This document shows positions 35,030 to 45,159 of a stretch of DNA of 64,000 bases, one piece after another. Location: contig CAWENQ010000002.1 in NCBI GenBank assembly GCA_963810485.1, positions 1 through 64,000 of the forward strand, read 5' to 3'. The notes under the pieces are model-generated. The model did no database searches. It was given only the letters and a program-made list of their open reading frames with translations, and had not been told where the DNA came from. The translations under genes and the position numbers were made by a program. Every line of letters starts with the position of its first letter. Position 1 is the stretch's first letter. Source of the stretch: DATKFM01 sp963810485 (GTDB lineage: Bacteria > Pseudomonadota > Alphaproteobacteria > Dongiales > Dongiaceae).

Positions 35030-35662
35030 ATGCCCGAGCCCCTTGGCGGATTTGCCTACACATGGCCGTACTTCGCCATCGCCGCCGGCGGCTATCTGCT
35101 GGGTTCGATCCCCTTTGGGCTAATCCTCACGCGGCTGGCCGGGCTCGGCGACATTCGCGCCATCGGTTCCGGCAATATCGGCGCCACCAATGTGCTGCGC
35201 ACGGGCAACAAGCGCCTGGCGGCGTTGACGCTGCTGCTGGACGGGCTCAAGGGAACGGCCGCGGTGCTGATCGGCGGCCAATGGGGCCCGGATGCCGCCA
35301 TCTGCGCCGGCGCCGGCGCTTTCATCGGCCACCTGTTCCCGATCTGGCTGAAGTTCAAAGGCGGCAAGGGCGTGGCGACGATGCTCGGAATCTTCTTCGG
35401 CCTGTATTGGCCGCTTGGGCTGTTCGCCATTGCCGTCTGGCTGGTTATGGCCGTTGCCTTCCGCTACTCGTCGCTGTCGGCACTGATCGCCGCGGCCGCG
35501 TCGCCTGTGTTCGCCTGGTTCCTCATCAACCGGCAGATCGCCGAGTTCTGCCTGTTCCTCGCCGTGCTGGTCTGGTGGCGCCACGCCGCCAACATCAAGC
35601 GGCTGCTCAAGGGCGAGGAATCCAAGATCCACCTCTCCAGCAGCAAGCCCTCCCGTACTTAG
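35030..35662 (+). CDS. plsY: Acyl-phosphate:glycerol-3-phosphate acyltransferase
   Basis: 210 residues, inner membrane. It makes lysophosphatidic acid from acyl-phosphate in the PlsX/PlsY route. The three conserved loops are present: GYLLGSIPFGLILTR near 25, GSGNIGATNVLRTGN near 48, and GHLFPIWLKFKGGKGVAT near 103. Five or so membrane segments; the C-terminal tail is KRLLKGEESKIHL. It starts 2 bases after the pyrC stop, within the same operon. Confidence 0.95.
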   Translation: MPEPLGGFAYTWPYFAIAAGGYLLGSIPFGLILTRLAGLGDIRAIGSGNIGATNVLRTGNKRLAALTLLLDGLKGTAAVLIGGQWGPDAAICAGAGAFIGHLFPIWLKFKGGKGVATMLGIFFGLYWPLGLFAIAVWLVMAVAFRYSSLSALIAAAASPVFAWFLINRQIAEFCLFLAVLVWWRHAANIKRLLKGEESKIHLSSSKPSRT

Positions 35663-35722
35663 ACCCGTCGGTCCCTGAATACGGCGCTGAGATGGCATGC
35701 CGTCCCATGCCACAACCCAGAA

Positions 35723-35752
35723 TTGCCACTATCCTGGACTACATCCTATAAT
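35723..35752 (+). promoter_or_regulatory. Sigma-70-type promoter of dprA
   Basis: TTGCCA at 35723-35728 and a perfect TATAAT at 35747-35752 are separated by 18 bases, 37 bases upstream of the dprA ATG. It lies in the 126-base gap after plsY and suggests dprA-topA can be transcribed apart from pyrBC-plsY. Confidence 0.5.
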
Positions 35753-35788
35753 TGAGTCGTAGTCTCCGGTTTCAGGGATCTTCCCATC

Positions 35789-36931
35789 ATGAATAGAGTT
35801 GCCACGATCACCGAACAGGAGCGGCTGGACCGGCTGCGCCTGATCCGCACCGAGAATGTTGGTCCGGTCAGTTATCTCCACCTTATGCGCCGCTATGGAT
35901 CGGCCAAGGCGGCATTGGAGGCCCTGCCCCATCTGGCCCGCCGCGGCGGCCGTTCAGCCGCCATCGCGATCTATCCGCGGGACCTGGCAGAGCAGGAGAC
36001 CGAGGCGCTGGCCGCCGCCGGCGGACGCTTCATCGCCCTGGATGAAGCCGACTACCCGCCGGCCCTGGCGGCGATCGAGGACGCGCCGCCGGTCATCTCC
36101 CTGATCGGCCGGCCCCTGTGGCACGACCAGCGCTGCGTCGCCCTGGTCGGGGCGCGGAACGCCTCGGCCAGCGGCCGGCGGTTGGCGGAGGACCTGGCCC
36201 GGGATCTGGGCGCGGCCGGCTTCGTGGTGGTCTCCGGCATGGCCCGGGGCATCGACGGCGCCGCCCATAAGGGAGCACTGGGCAGCGGGACGGTCGCCGT
36301 CCTGGCCGGTGGCGTGGACAATATCTACCCGCCGGAACATGGGGACTTGTACCGCGAGATCGCCGAGACAGGCGCGGTGATATCCGAGATGGCGGTCGGA
36401 ACCATTCCCCAGGCGCGGCATTTTCCCAGGCGCAACCGGGTCATCTCCGGGCTGTCCCTGGGGGTCCTGGCGGTCGAAGCGGCTCTCCAATCGGGGTCCC
36501 TGATCACTGCCCGGCTGGCCCTGGAACAGGGCCGGGAGGTCATGGCGGTGCCCGGCTCACCCCTCGATCCCCGCTGCCGGGGAACAAATAATTTGCTCCG
36601 CCAGGGGGCGGTCCTGGTCGAATCGGCCGCGGACGTTCTGGCCGCCCTGGAGGGGGCGAGCGGCCTTTCTTCAACTAAAACATTAACATTTGGATTGGCG
36701 GATCAATTATCTGAAATCACGGGAGAATCACTTCCAGATGGATGCCTCGATACGGTAACTGCGCTGCTGGGTCCCACCCCTATCGCTGTTGACGAACTGA
36801 CCCGATGGTGCCAATTGTCCGCCCCCGTCGTCCGGGCCGCCCTCCTGGAATTGGACTTGGCCGGACGTCTTGAATGGCATCCAGGAAACCGCATTTCCCT
36901 ATTGTTAACCAACAAGGCGCAACGTAGCTGA
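35789..36931 (+). CDS. dprA: DNA-processing protein DprA
   Basis: 380 residues. DprA binds incoming single-stranded DNA and loads RecA during natural transformation. An N-terminal SAM/helix-hairpin region (LRLIRTENVGPVSYLHLMRRYGS) precedes the Rossmann-fold domain: YPPALAAIEDAPPVISLIG, ALVGARNASASGRRLAEDLARDLG, VVSGMARGIDGAAHKGAL, GGVDNIYPPEH, RNRVISGLSLGVLAVEA, then GTNNLLRQGA. A C-terminal winged-helix (LLGPTPIAVDELTRWCQLSAPVVRAALLELDLAGRLEW) completes it. The linker around 36665-36740 is notably AT-rich. It lies between plsY and topA, a common alphaproteobacterial order. Confidence 0.95.
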   Translation: MNRVATITEQERLDRLRLIRTENVGPVSYLHLMRRYGSAKAALEALPHLARRGGRSAAIAIYPRDLAEQETEALAAAGGRFIALDEADYPPALAAIEDAPPVISLIGRPLWHDQRCVALVGARNASASGRRLAEDLARDLGAAGFVVVSGMARGIDGAAHKGALGSGTVAVLAGGVDNIYPPEHGDLYREIAETGAVISEMAVGTIPQARHFPRRNRVISGLSLGVLAVEAALQSGSLITARLALEQGREVMAVPGSPLDPRCRGTNNLLRQGAVLVESAADVLAALEGASGLSSTKTLTFGLADQLSEITGESLPDGCLDTVTALLGPTPIAVDELTRWCQLSAPVVRAALLELDLAGRLEWHPGNRISLLLTNKAQRS

Positions 36932-36997
36932 CCTTTCGGGGCCCGGCACGGGACCTTCCCGCCCCCCGAGGCTCCAGGAGATTGCTGACCAGTGGTC

Positions 36998-39743
36998 ATG
37001 AACGTCGTCGTCGTCGAATCGCCTGCCAAGGCGAAGACCATCAACAAGTACCTGGGCGCTGACTACAAGGTCATCGCGAGCATGGGTCATGTCCGCGACC
37101 TGCCGCCCAAGGACGGGTCGGTGCGCGCCGGACAAGGACTTCGCCATGACCTGGGATGTCGCCGAGCGGGCCGAGAGCCGGCTCAAGGAGATCGCCCAGG
37201 CGCTCAAATCCTCCGGCAAGCTGATCCTGGCCACCGACCCCGACCGCGAGGGCGAGGCCATCTCCTGGCATATCACCGAAGAACTCAAGCGCCGCCACGC
37301 CCTGACCGGCGTCGAGGTCCAGCGGGTGGTGTTCAACGAAGTCACCAAGACCGCCGTGCTGGAGGCGATGAAGAACCCGCGGGCGCTGAACCAGGAGCTG
37401 GTGGAGGCCTACCTGGCCCGCCGCGCCCTGGACTATCTCGTGGGCTTTACCCTCTCCCCCGTGCTCTGGCGCAAGCTGCCGAAAAGCAAGTCGGCCGGCC
37501 GCGTGCAATCCGTGGCGCTGCGCCTGGTCTGCGAGCGGGAAAAGGAAATCGAGGCGTTCAAGCCGCAGGAATACTGGTCGGTCGAAGTGCAGTTCCGCAC
37601 CGCCGAGGGCGATACCTTCACCGCGCGCCTGACCCACCTGAACGGCAAGAAGCTGGACAAGTTCGACCTGGGCAACCAGGGCGCTGCCGACACCGCCGTC
37701 GCGGCCCTGATGGCCGGCGAACCCTTCACAGTCGCCAATGTCGAGCGCAAGCAGGCGCGCCGCAATCCGGCGCCGCCCTTCACCACCTCCACCCTGCAGC
37801 AGGAGGCGTCGCGCAAGCTGGGCCTCTCGGCCAGCCGCACCATGCGCATCGCCCAGAAGCTATATGAAGGCGTGACGCTCGAAGGCGAGACGGTCGGCCT
37901 GATCACCTATATGCGGACCGATGGCGTGACGCTATCAAATGAAGCGATCGCATCGGCCCGCGAACTCATTGTCAGAGATTATGGCGACAAATATCTGCCG
38001 AAGGCGCCGCGCGTCTACAAAACGACCGCGAAAAACGCCCAGGAAGCCCACGAAGCCATCCGTCCGACCGACGTCCATCGCCGGCCGGAGGATGTGGCGC
38101 GCCATCTCGATGCCGACGAACAGAAGGTCTATGAGTTGATCTGGAAGCGCACCATGGCGAGCCAGATGGAAAGCGCCGTGCTGGACCAGGTCGCCGTGGA
38201 TATTACCGGCGGCAAGACCACGCTGCGGGCCAACGGTTCGGTGGTCCTGTTCGACGGCTATTACACGCTCTATCACGAGGACCAGGACGACCCGGCCGAG
38301 GATGACGAAAACAACCGCCGCCTGCCGAACCTGCAGCCGCAGCAAAGCCTGAAGCGCGACGAGGTGAAGCCGGAGCAGCATTTCACCCAGCCGCCGCCGC
38401 GTTATTCCGAAGCGAGCCTAGTGAAGCGGCTGGAAGAATTGGGCATCGGCCGGCCCTCGACCTATGCTTCCATCCTGCAGGTGCTGCAGGACCGGAAATA
38501 TGTGCGGCTGGAGAAGCGCCGCTTTATCCCCGAGGATCTCGGCAGGCTGGTCACGTCCTTCCTGACCTGTTTCTTCGAGCACTATGTGGAGTACGACTTC
38601 ACGGCGCAGCTCGAAGACCAGCTCGACGATATCTCCGGCGGCCGCATCCAGTGGAAGAAAGTTCTCCAGGATTTCTGGAAGGATTTCAGCGCGGCCATCG
38701 GCGGCACCAAGGACCTGACGATCACCCAGGTGATCGACTCCCTGGACGAGGATCTAGGCCCGCATTTCTTCCCGGTGCTGGAGGAAGGCAAGGATCCCCG
38801 CCTCTGCCCGGCCTGCGCCAAGGGGCGCCTAGGGCTGAAGCTCGGCCAATTCGGCGCCTTCATCGGCTGCTCGGACTATCCGAATTGCCGCTATACCCGG
38901 CGCCTCGGTGTCGAGAACGGCAATGGCGAGGCCGATGCGCTGACCGAACCGAAGCTACTGGGCATCGACGAAGCCACCGGCCTGCCGGTGACGCTGCGTC
39001 GCGGACCCTATGGCGTCTATGTCCAGTTGGGCGATGCCAACAATGGCGCCGTTCCGGCGGAACCGGCTCCGGCCGAACCGCCGCCGGTGGAAGCACCATC
39101 GGCCGACGGCAAGCCCGCCAAGAAAAAGCGCAAGTCCAAAGCCAAGGATAAGCCGAAAGACAAACCGAAGCGGGCCGCCCTGCCCCGCGGCGTGTCGCCG
39201 GCCGACGTGGATCTGACCCGCGCCATGGGCCTGCTGTCGCTGCCCCGCGAAGTCGGCAAGCATCCGGAAAGCGGCGAGCCGATCGTCGCCGGCATCGGCC
39301 GGTTCGGGCCTTATATAAAGCATGGCGATATCTTCAAATCGATCCGCGGCGATGACGATGTGCTGACCATCGGCCTGAACCGCGCGGTGGTGCTGCTGGC
39401 GGAAGCCAGCGCCAAGCGGCGCACGCCGCCGGGAAAGGCGGTGGGCGAACATCCCGCCGACAGCAAGCCCATCACCTTGCATAGCGGCCGTTACGGCCCA
39501 TATCTACGCCATGGGAACATCCTCGCCTCCCTGCCGAAGGGCATGAGCGAGGAGGAAGTGACGGTGGAGATCGCCGTCCCCATCCTGGCCGCCCAGGCCG
39601 AGAGGAAGAAAGGCAAAGGCGGCAAAAGCGCCGCCGGCGCGAAGGGCAAGAAGAAAGGCAAGAAAGCCGCAGCGGCCGAAGACGCCACCGGCGAGGATGC
39701 CGAAGCGAAGCCGCCCTCACGCAAGCTCGCCGCCAACGAATAA
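36998..39743 (+). CDS. topA: DNA topoisomerase I, one-base insertion near the 5' end
   Basis: About 914 codons. It relaxes negative supercoils; type IA. The Toprim domain is split: MNVVVVESPAKAKTINKYLG...KDGSV reads in one frame to 37123, then a surplus base near 37127 shifts it. Removing that base gives KDGSVRPDKDFAMTWDV and the frame is open to 39743. The active-site Tyr is in GLITYMRTDGV; the DPDREGEAI metal motif is near 37240. One C4 zinc motif (LCPACAKGRLG...GCSDYPNC) and repeated C-terminal topo modules (GRFGPYIKHGD, SGRYGPYLRHGN) follow. The tail is Lys/Gly/Ala-rich. topA is normally essential, so a sequencing error is the likeliest explanation. Confidence 0.93.
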
Positions 39744-39870
39744 GCGACTGGATAGAACTGCAACTGCTGCCCCCATCTATTGCCCAATCTTGCACCTGTT
39801 CTCCGAAGGAGACTCAGGAGAGGATGGCGGCTGTCTTGTTCAATCCCCTCGCCCGCATCAGGAGCACAGC

Positions 39871-40170
39871 ATGACCGCCACCAGGCCGCCTGCAAAACCC
39901 ACGGTTCAAGTGGACAATGAGCGCGTGAAGGTCACTGAGTGGCGCTTCTCGCCGGGAGCGGAGACCGGCTGGCACCGGCACGGCTACGACTATGTCGTGG
40001 TGCCGATGACGACCGGAAAATTGAAATCGTTCGATGGCAAGGAAGAGCGGATTGCCGATCTGACAGCGGGCCGGTCCTATTACCGGCCGGTCGGAGTCGA
40101 ACATAATGTAATCAACGCGAACGATTATGAGTTCGTATTTGTAGAAGTGGAGTTTAAAGCGCCGGCTTGA
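39871..40170 (+). CDS. Small cupin-domain protein
   Basis: 99 residues from the ATG at 39871 (aggag site 7 bases upstream). Single cupin barrel: the first motif is WRFSPGAETGWHRHGYDYVVVPMTTG (two His and no following Glu in the usual place), the second motif is YYRPVGVEHNVIN. The metal ligands appear to be three His. Function unknown; mini-cupins bind small molecules or act as isomerases or dioxygenases. It is wedged between topA and rnr, 34 bases before rnr. Confidence 0.8.
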   Translation: MTATRPPAKPTVQVDNERVKVTEWRFSPGAETGWHRHGYDYVVVPMTTGKLKSFDGKEERIADLTAGRSYYRPVGVEHNVINANDYEFVFVEVEFKAPA

Positions 40171-40203
40171 TCGCCGCTCCGATCGTCGCCGCCAACAGAT
40201 TAA

Positions 40204-42483
40204 ATGAGTAAACAGACAAAGAAGGTACCGCTGCCGACCAAGCAGCAAATTCTAGAATTCGTCCGTGAGAGCCCGACACCCGTGGGCAAGCGGGAAATCG
40301 CCCGCGCCTTTCACATCCGCGGCGACGACCGCGTGGCGCTGAAAGCGCTGCTCAAAGAACTCGCCGTCGACGGCGAACTCGACCGCGGCCGCGGCCGCAA
40401 GGTCAGCAAGCCGGGCGCCCTGCCCGATGTGGCCGTGGTGCAGATCATCGAAACCGATCCCGATGGCGAGATCATCGCCCGGCCCCTGCAATGGCGCGGC
40501 GAAGGGCCGCCGCCAAAGGTGCTGATGGCGCCCGAAGCTCGCGGCCAGCGCGCCGTGGCGGCGGGCGACCGCGTGCTCGCCAAGCTGGCCCGGGTCAATG
40601 ACCGCACCTATGAGGGCCGCATCGTCCGCATCCTCGGCCCTGCGCCGAAACGCGTCGTCGGCGTGTATGAGGTGATCCCCAATATCGGCGGCCGGCTGCG
40701 GCCGGCCGACCGCCGCATCAAGCAGGAATTCCGCATCGCCAGCAACAACACGGCGGGCGCACAGCCCGGCGATGTGGTGCTGGCCGAACCGCTGGAACGG
40801 CAGCCCGCCGGCGCCACGGAGATGCGGGTGGTGGAACGGGTAGGCCCCTTCGGCAGCGCCAAGACCATCAGCCTGATATCGATCCACGAGCATGACATTC
40901 CCGACCGCTTTCCCCAGGCGGCGCTGGATCAGGCCGAGGCGGCACGGCCGGTGCCCCTGGGCGACCGCACGGATCTGCGAAATCTGGCGCTGGTCACCAT
41001 CGACGGCGACGATGCGCGTGACTTCGACGATGCGGTCTGGGCCGCGGCGGATACCGATCCGAAGAATCCGGGCGGTCACCGCCTGGTCGTCGCGATCGCC
41101 GATGTCGCCCACTATGTGACGGCAGGCGATGCGCTGGACCGCGAAGCCCGCAAGCGCGGCAACTCGGTCTATTTCCCCGACCGCGTCGTACCCATGCTGC
41201 CGGAGGCGCTGTCGAACGAGCTTTGCTCGCTGAAGCCGCTGCAGGAGCGGGCCTGCCTGGCGGTGGAGATGATCATCGACCGCGACGGCAACAAACGGCA
41301 TCACCGCTTCATGCGCGGGCTGATGCGCTCGGCGGCGCGGCTGACCTACGACCAGGTGCAGCAAGCCCGGGACGGCGCGCCGGACGAACCGGCGGGGCCG
41401 CTGCGCGACAGTGTGATTGCGCCACTCTACGCCGCTTATGACGCGCTGATGACAGCGCGGCTGGCGCGCGGCACCCTCGATCTCGATCTGCCGGAGCGGC
41501 GGGTCTTCCTCAACAGCGAGGGCCGCATCGACCGGATCATTCCGCGCCAGCGCCTCGACAGCCACCGGCTGATCGAGGAGTTCATGATCGCGGCGAACGT
41601 CGCCGCCGCGGAATCGCTGGAGGAAAAGCGCCAGCCCTGCATGTACCGCATCCATGACGCGCCGGACCCGGCGAAGATCGAAGCGCTGCGCGAGTTCGTC
41701 GGCTCCCTCGGCCTGTCGCTGGCGCGCGGCCAGGTGCTGAAGCCTGCGACCTTCGCGCGGCTGCTGGAACAGGGGGCGAAGACGCCCTATGCGGCGATGC
41801 TCAATGATTTGGTGCTGCGCAGCCAGTCGCAGGCCGAGTACAATCCGGTGAACATCGGGCACTTCGGTTTGGCCTTGCGCCGCTATTGCCATTTCACCTC
41901 GCCGATCCGCCGCTATTCCGACCTGCTGGTGCATCGCGCGCTGATCGACGGGTTCAAGTTCGGCAATGACGGGCTGCCGCCCGACGCCGCGGCGGAGTTT
42001 CCGCAAATCGGCGAGAAGATCTCTGCGACAGAACGACGCGCCGCGACCGCCGAGCGCGACGCCATGGACCGCTACATCGCCGCCTTCCTGAGCGAGCGCA
42101 TCAACGACATCTTCGTCGGGCGAATCTCCGGCGTGACCCGCTTCGGGCTGTTTGTCACTCTCAACGACAGCGGCGGCAGCGGCCTGATCCCGATCAGCAC
42201 CCTGCCGACCGATTTCTACGAGCATGACGAGCGGCGCCATGCCCTTGTCGGGCGGCGCTGGGGCCGCATGTTCAGCCTGGGAGAAGTAGTCGCCGTGCGG
42301 CTGGTCGAAGCGACGCCGGTTACCGGCGGGATGGTGCTCGAGCTGATCGAAACCGAGGAGATCGACGGCACACCAGCGGTGAAAAAACCTATGGGCCGCG
42401 CGCCGAGTCATGGAAAGGCACGCCGGCCAGCCGGCAAACCCCCGAAAAACCGGCAGAAGTCGAGTCGCAAGTACCGTCGATGA
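40204..42483 (+). CDS. rnr: Ribonuclease R
   Basis: 759 residues. A 3'-5' exoribonuclease that degrades structured RNA. N-terminal winged helix (TKQQILEFVRESPTPVGKREIARAFHI), cold-shock domains (AVAAGDRVLAKLARV, GDVVLAEPL), then the RNB catalytic domain from about 250 with the four-Asp cluster in DGDDARDFDDAVWA; the RNB core includes NSVYFPDRVVPMLPEALSNELCSLKP and HFTSPIRRYSDLLVHRAL. The S1 domain (FVGRISGVTRFGLFVTLNDSG) is followed by a basic tail (PMGRAPSHGKARRPAGKPPKNRQKS). Length is typical. Confidence 0.95.
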   Translation: MSKQTKKVPLPTKQQILEFVRESPTPVGKREIARAFHIRGDDRVALKALLKELAVDGELDRGRGRKVSKPGALPDVAVVQIIETDPDGEIIARPLQWRGEGPPPKVLMAPEARGQRAVAAGDRVLAKLARVNDRTYEGRIVRILGPAPKRVVGVYEVIPNIGGRLRPADRRIKQEFRIASNNTAGAQPGDVVLAEPLERQPAGATEMRVVERVGPFGSAKTISLISIHEHDIPDRFPQAALDQAEAARPVPLGDRTDLRNLALVTIDGDDARDFDDAVWAAADTDPKNPGGHRLVVAIADVAHYVTAGDALDREARKRGNSVYFPDRVVPMLPEALSNELCSLKPLQERACLAVEMIIDRDGNKRHHRFMRGLMRSAARLTYDQVQQARDGAPDEPAGPLRDSVIAPLYAAYDALMTARLARGTLDLDLPERRVFLNSEGRIDRIIPRQRLDSHRLIEEFMIAANVAAAESLEEKRQPCMYRIHDAPDPAKIEALREFVGSLGLSLARGQVLKPATFARLLEQGAKTPYAAMLNDLVLRSQSQAEYNPVNIGHFGLALRRYCHFTSPIRRYSDLLVHRALIDGFKFGNDGLPPDAAAEFPQIGEKISATERRAATAERDAMDRYIAAFLSERINDIFVGRISGVTRFGLFVTLNDSGGSGLIPISTLPTDFYEHDERRHALVGRRWGRMFSLGEVVAVRLVEATPVTGGMVLELIETEEIDGTPAVKKPMGRAPSHGKARRPAGKPPKNRQKSSRKYRR

Positions 42484-42583
42484 CCCATCCGCCGCGCGCG
42501 CCAACTTTGCCACGGGCGGTTTGCCACATCAGTAGTTCTTGTGACGATGGGAACGAGTCGATAGGTTAACATGTTGGAAAGCA

Positions 42584-44206
42584 ATGGACTTGTATCTAGC
42601 CCTCATGCCTGACTCGAAAATCCGCCCTGGCAGTTTGCGCTTAGCGCTCGCTTGCTTCCTCTCCTTCAGCTTCCTCTTCCTCGCCGCCTGTACGATGTCC
42701 GGCGGCGCGACGAGGCCGGCGACGCCGCGCGATGTCTTCACCGCCGGCCTCAGGGGTATCGACACTATCTATGTGCGCGACGTCAGCCTGCGCGATGTAA
42801 CCCTCGCCGGCCTGTCGCGGTTGTCGCAGCTCGACGCGGCGCTGGGCGTGAATTTCACTGCCGGCAACGCCGTGCTGAGCCGGGACAACGCTCCGGTGCG
42901 TAACCTGCCGCTGCCGGCGGCGGGAGAGCCGCGCGCTTGGGCTGAACTTGCTGCCGACATGGTGGAAGCGGCAAAGGCCGTGTCGCCGCCGGTGGCCCAA
43001 GCGGGCAATGAAGCGATCTATGAAATCATGTTCGATGGCTTCGTCAGCAAGCTGGATCGTTTCTCGCGCTACACCTCGGCCAAGGAAACGGTCGACGTCC
43101 GGGCGTCCCGCGAAGGCTTCGGCGGCGTGGGCATCCGTGTTGCGGTCGAGGAACAGCGAGTGCGCATTCTTTCGGTGCAGCATTACACCCCGGCCGAGCG
43201 GGCCGGCTTGCGTTCCGACGATTTGATCACCCATATCGATGGCCGGCCGATCGTCGGCCTGGATCAGGAAGGCATCGTCGGCATGCTGCGCGGCGAAGAG
43301 GGCTCGCCGGTCACGATCACGATTCTGCGCGGCACGGAGCTGCCGTTCGATCGCACCGTCACGCGTGCCCATATCACGCCGGAAACGGTGACATATGAGC
43401 GGCGCGGCAGTCTCGCCTACATCCGACTCTACGGCTTCAACACCGAGACCTCGGAAAGTCTGGAGCGCGAGCTGATGCAGGCGAAACAGGACATGGGCGC
43501 CGACCTGCACGGCGTCATTCTGGATCTCCGCGACAACCCCGGCGGCGTGCTCGATCAATCGGTGGCGGTGGCCGACCTGTTCATTCAGGCAGGCCGCATC
43601 GTCTCCACCCATGGCCGCAATCCCGACAGCCACCAGTACTATGATGCGACACCCGGCGACATCATCGACGGCAAGCCGATCGTCGTGCTGGTGAACGGCG
43701 ATTCCGCATCGGCCTCGGAGATCGTCGCGGCGGCGTTGCAGGATGACGACCGCGCCGTCGTCGTCGGCAGCAACTCCTATGGCAAGGGGACGGTGCAGCG
43801 GGTCATCTCCCTGCCCAACAGCGGCGAGATGTCCGTGACCTGGGCGCGGTTCCATGCGCCCTCGGGCTATACGCTGCATGAACTGGGCGTGCTGCCCTCG
43901 ATCTGCACCTCGACCGAAGCGGCCAACGCCGACAAGCTCATCCGCGCCTTGCAACAGGGCCGCATCGCCGCCCTGCCCACGGCGGCGCGGGCCGCGGCAA
44001 ATCCCGATGACACGGCGACCTTGACCAAGCTGCGGGCGAATTGCCCCTCGCAGCACGGCGAGTTCGCCGTGGACCTGGAAGTGGCGGTGAAGTTGCTCGA
44101 GAGCCAGAGCCTCTACAGCAGCGCCATCCATCTGGCCCATGTCAGCGGCGCCGCGAATGAGAATCTGAGCGCCATTTTCGAACCGGCGATCGCTCCCCAA
44201 CCCTGA
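42584..44206 (+). CDS. C-terminal processing (S41) peptidase, lipoprotein
   Basis: 540 residues. A lipoprotein signal ends in LFLAAC (Cys near 36 from this ATG). The alternative ATG at 42605 gives a more usual 29-residue signal, while the ribosome-binding site (ggaaag) favours 42584. A PDZ domain at about 180-265 (GGVGIRVAVEEQRVRILSVQ, GLRSDDLITHIDGRPI) lies before the S41 core. The catalytic Ser is in LVNGDSASASEIVAAAL and the Lys in VGSNSYGKGTVQ. CtpA-type proteases process or degrade envelope proteins. A long C-terminal helical region (450-540) has no family match that I know. The Nudix gene starts 9 bases later. Confidence 0.9.
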   Translation: MDLYLALMPDSKIRPGSLRLALACFLSFSFLFLAACTMSGGATRPATPRDVFTAGLRGIDTIYVRDVSLRDVTLAGLSRLSQLDAALGVNFTAGNAVLSRDNAPVRNLPLPAAGEPRAWAELAADMVEAAKAVSPPVAQAGNEAIYEIMFDGFVSKLDRFSRYTSAKETVDVRASREGFGGVGIRVAVEEQRVRILSVQHYTPAERAGLRSDDLITHIDGRPIVGLDQEGIVGMLRGEEGSPVTITILRGTELPFDRTVTRAHITPETVTYERRGSLAYIRLYGFNTETSESLERELMQAKQDMGADLHGVILDLRDNPGGVLDQSVAVADLFIQAGRIVSTHGRNPDSHQYYDATPGDIIDGKPIVVLVNGDSASASEIVAAALQDDDRAVVVGSNSYGKGTVQRVISLPNSGEMSVTWARFHAPSGYTLHELGVLPSICTSTEAANADKLIRALQQGRIAALPTAARAAANPDDTATLTKLRANCPSQHGEFAVDLEVAVKLLESQSLYSSAIHLAHVSGAANENLSAIFEPAIAPQP

Positions 44207-44215
44207 CGGTCCGCC

Positions 44216-44920
44216 ATGTCCGCCCTGCGCCCCGTCAGGCCAGTGGATGCGGCCGGTCTGGTCCTGATCCGTGACAGCGAGCGCGGCCTGGAAGTGCTGG
44301 TCGGACGCCGGCACAGCCGGGTGCCGTTCCTGCCGGACATTTATGTATTTCCCGGCGGGCGGGTCGATGACGGCGACAGCATCGCCAGCGGTTTTCCCGA
44401 GCCGCTGCATCCCGCCGTGACGGCTGATCTGCAGGCGGCATCGCGCCGGCCTGGCGCGGCCTTCGCCCGCACCGCGATCCGCGAGACTTTCGAGGAGACC
44501 GGTTTGCTTGTTGGCACAGAGACTGCCGGCAGCGGCGGCCCTGCCCCGGTCTGGCAGGCGTTCACCGACCGCGGCCGCGCGCCCTCGTTCGGCGCCCTCG
44601 ATTTCATCTGCCGGGCGATCACGCCGACATATTCCAAGCGCCGCTACAACACGCGATTCTTCCTGACCGATGGCCGCCTCGCCCATGGCGAACTGGCCGG
44701 CAGCGGTGAGTTGCTGGATCTCGGCTGGCGTACGCTGGATGAGCTGCGGCCCTTGGGGCTGGTGGACGTCACGCAGTTTGTATTGCGGGAAGCGCTACGG
44801 CGCTGGCGGGCGAAGTTGCAGCCGGGCCAGGAGCCGAGCCGGCTGTACTGCTACAAGGGCGAGACCGCCCGCTGCCGCGCCGGCGCCGGCCCCTGGACCG
44901 TTCCGGAAGAAGGCTTCTAA
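44216..44920 (+). CDS. Nudix hydrolase
   Basis: 234 residues. It hydrolyses a nucleoside diphosphate linked to another moiety. The Nudix box is stretched: YVFPGGRVDDGDS then about 30 extra residues before AIRETFEETGLLVG, as in the NUDT19/CoA-type branch. The metal-binding REXXEE is intact. The C-terminus (ELLDLGWRTLDELRPLGLVDVTQFVL) is the family's usual effector region. It probably belongs to one transcript with the S41 peptidase. Confidence 0.88.
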   Translation: MSALRPVRPVDAAGLVLIRDSERGLEVLVGRRHSRVPFLPDIYVFPGGRVDDGDSIASGFPEPLHPAVTADLQAASRRPGAAFARTAIRETFEETGLLVGTETAGSGGPAPVWQAFTDRGRAPSFGALDFICRAITPTYSKRRYNTRFFLTDGRLAHGELAGSGELLDLGWRTLDELRPLGLVDVTQFVLREALRRWRAKLQPGQEPSRLYCYKGETARCRAGAGPWTVPEEGF

Positions 44921-45075
44921 CGCCACGCAGGCGAACTTGCCGAAGCTGGGGGTGATGGTTCGCCCACCGGACTATCACGACGCGCCAGGTTGTTGCGCCG
45001 GCCTCCGATGCACGTGCAATGCTCAACAAGCATCCCGGCATGGCTCCGGTCGACAAATCTTCGTTGTTTTCATGA

Positions 45076-45090
45076 TGAGAATGCGTATTA
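45076..45090 (+). promoter_or_regulatory. Possible Fur box upstream of the ABC uptake operon
   Basis: TGAGAATGCGTATTA resembles the 7-1-7 inverted repeat TGATAATnATTATCA (about 10 of 14 informative positions). It lies 70 bases before the binding-protein gene in an otherwise featureless 239-base gap. It would fit iron control, but the match is partial and Irr/RirA/MntR sites cannot be excluded. Confidence 0.4.
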
Positions 45091-45159
45091 ATTGCGACTT
45101 GATCGCCAGGAGTTAGCTGCACCGCAGGCGCGCAAAAGCATCATGAGGGGATGACGAGT

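Noticed and set aside
42641..44686. 681-codon minus-strand frame opposite the S41 peptidase and Nudix genes
   Set aside because: It spans two clearly real plus-strand genes, and its sequence is the low-complexity type produced by reading GC-rich genes backwards.
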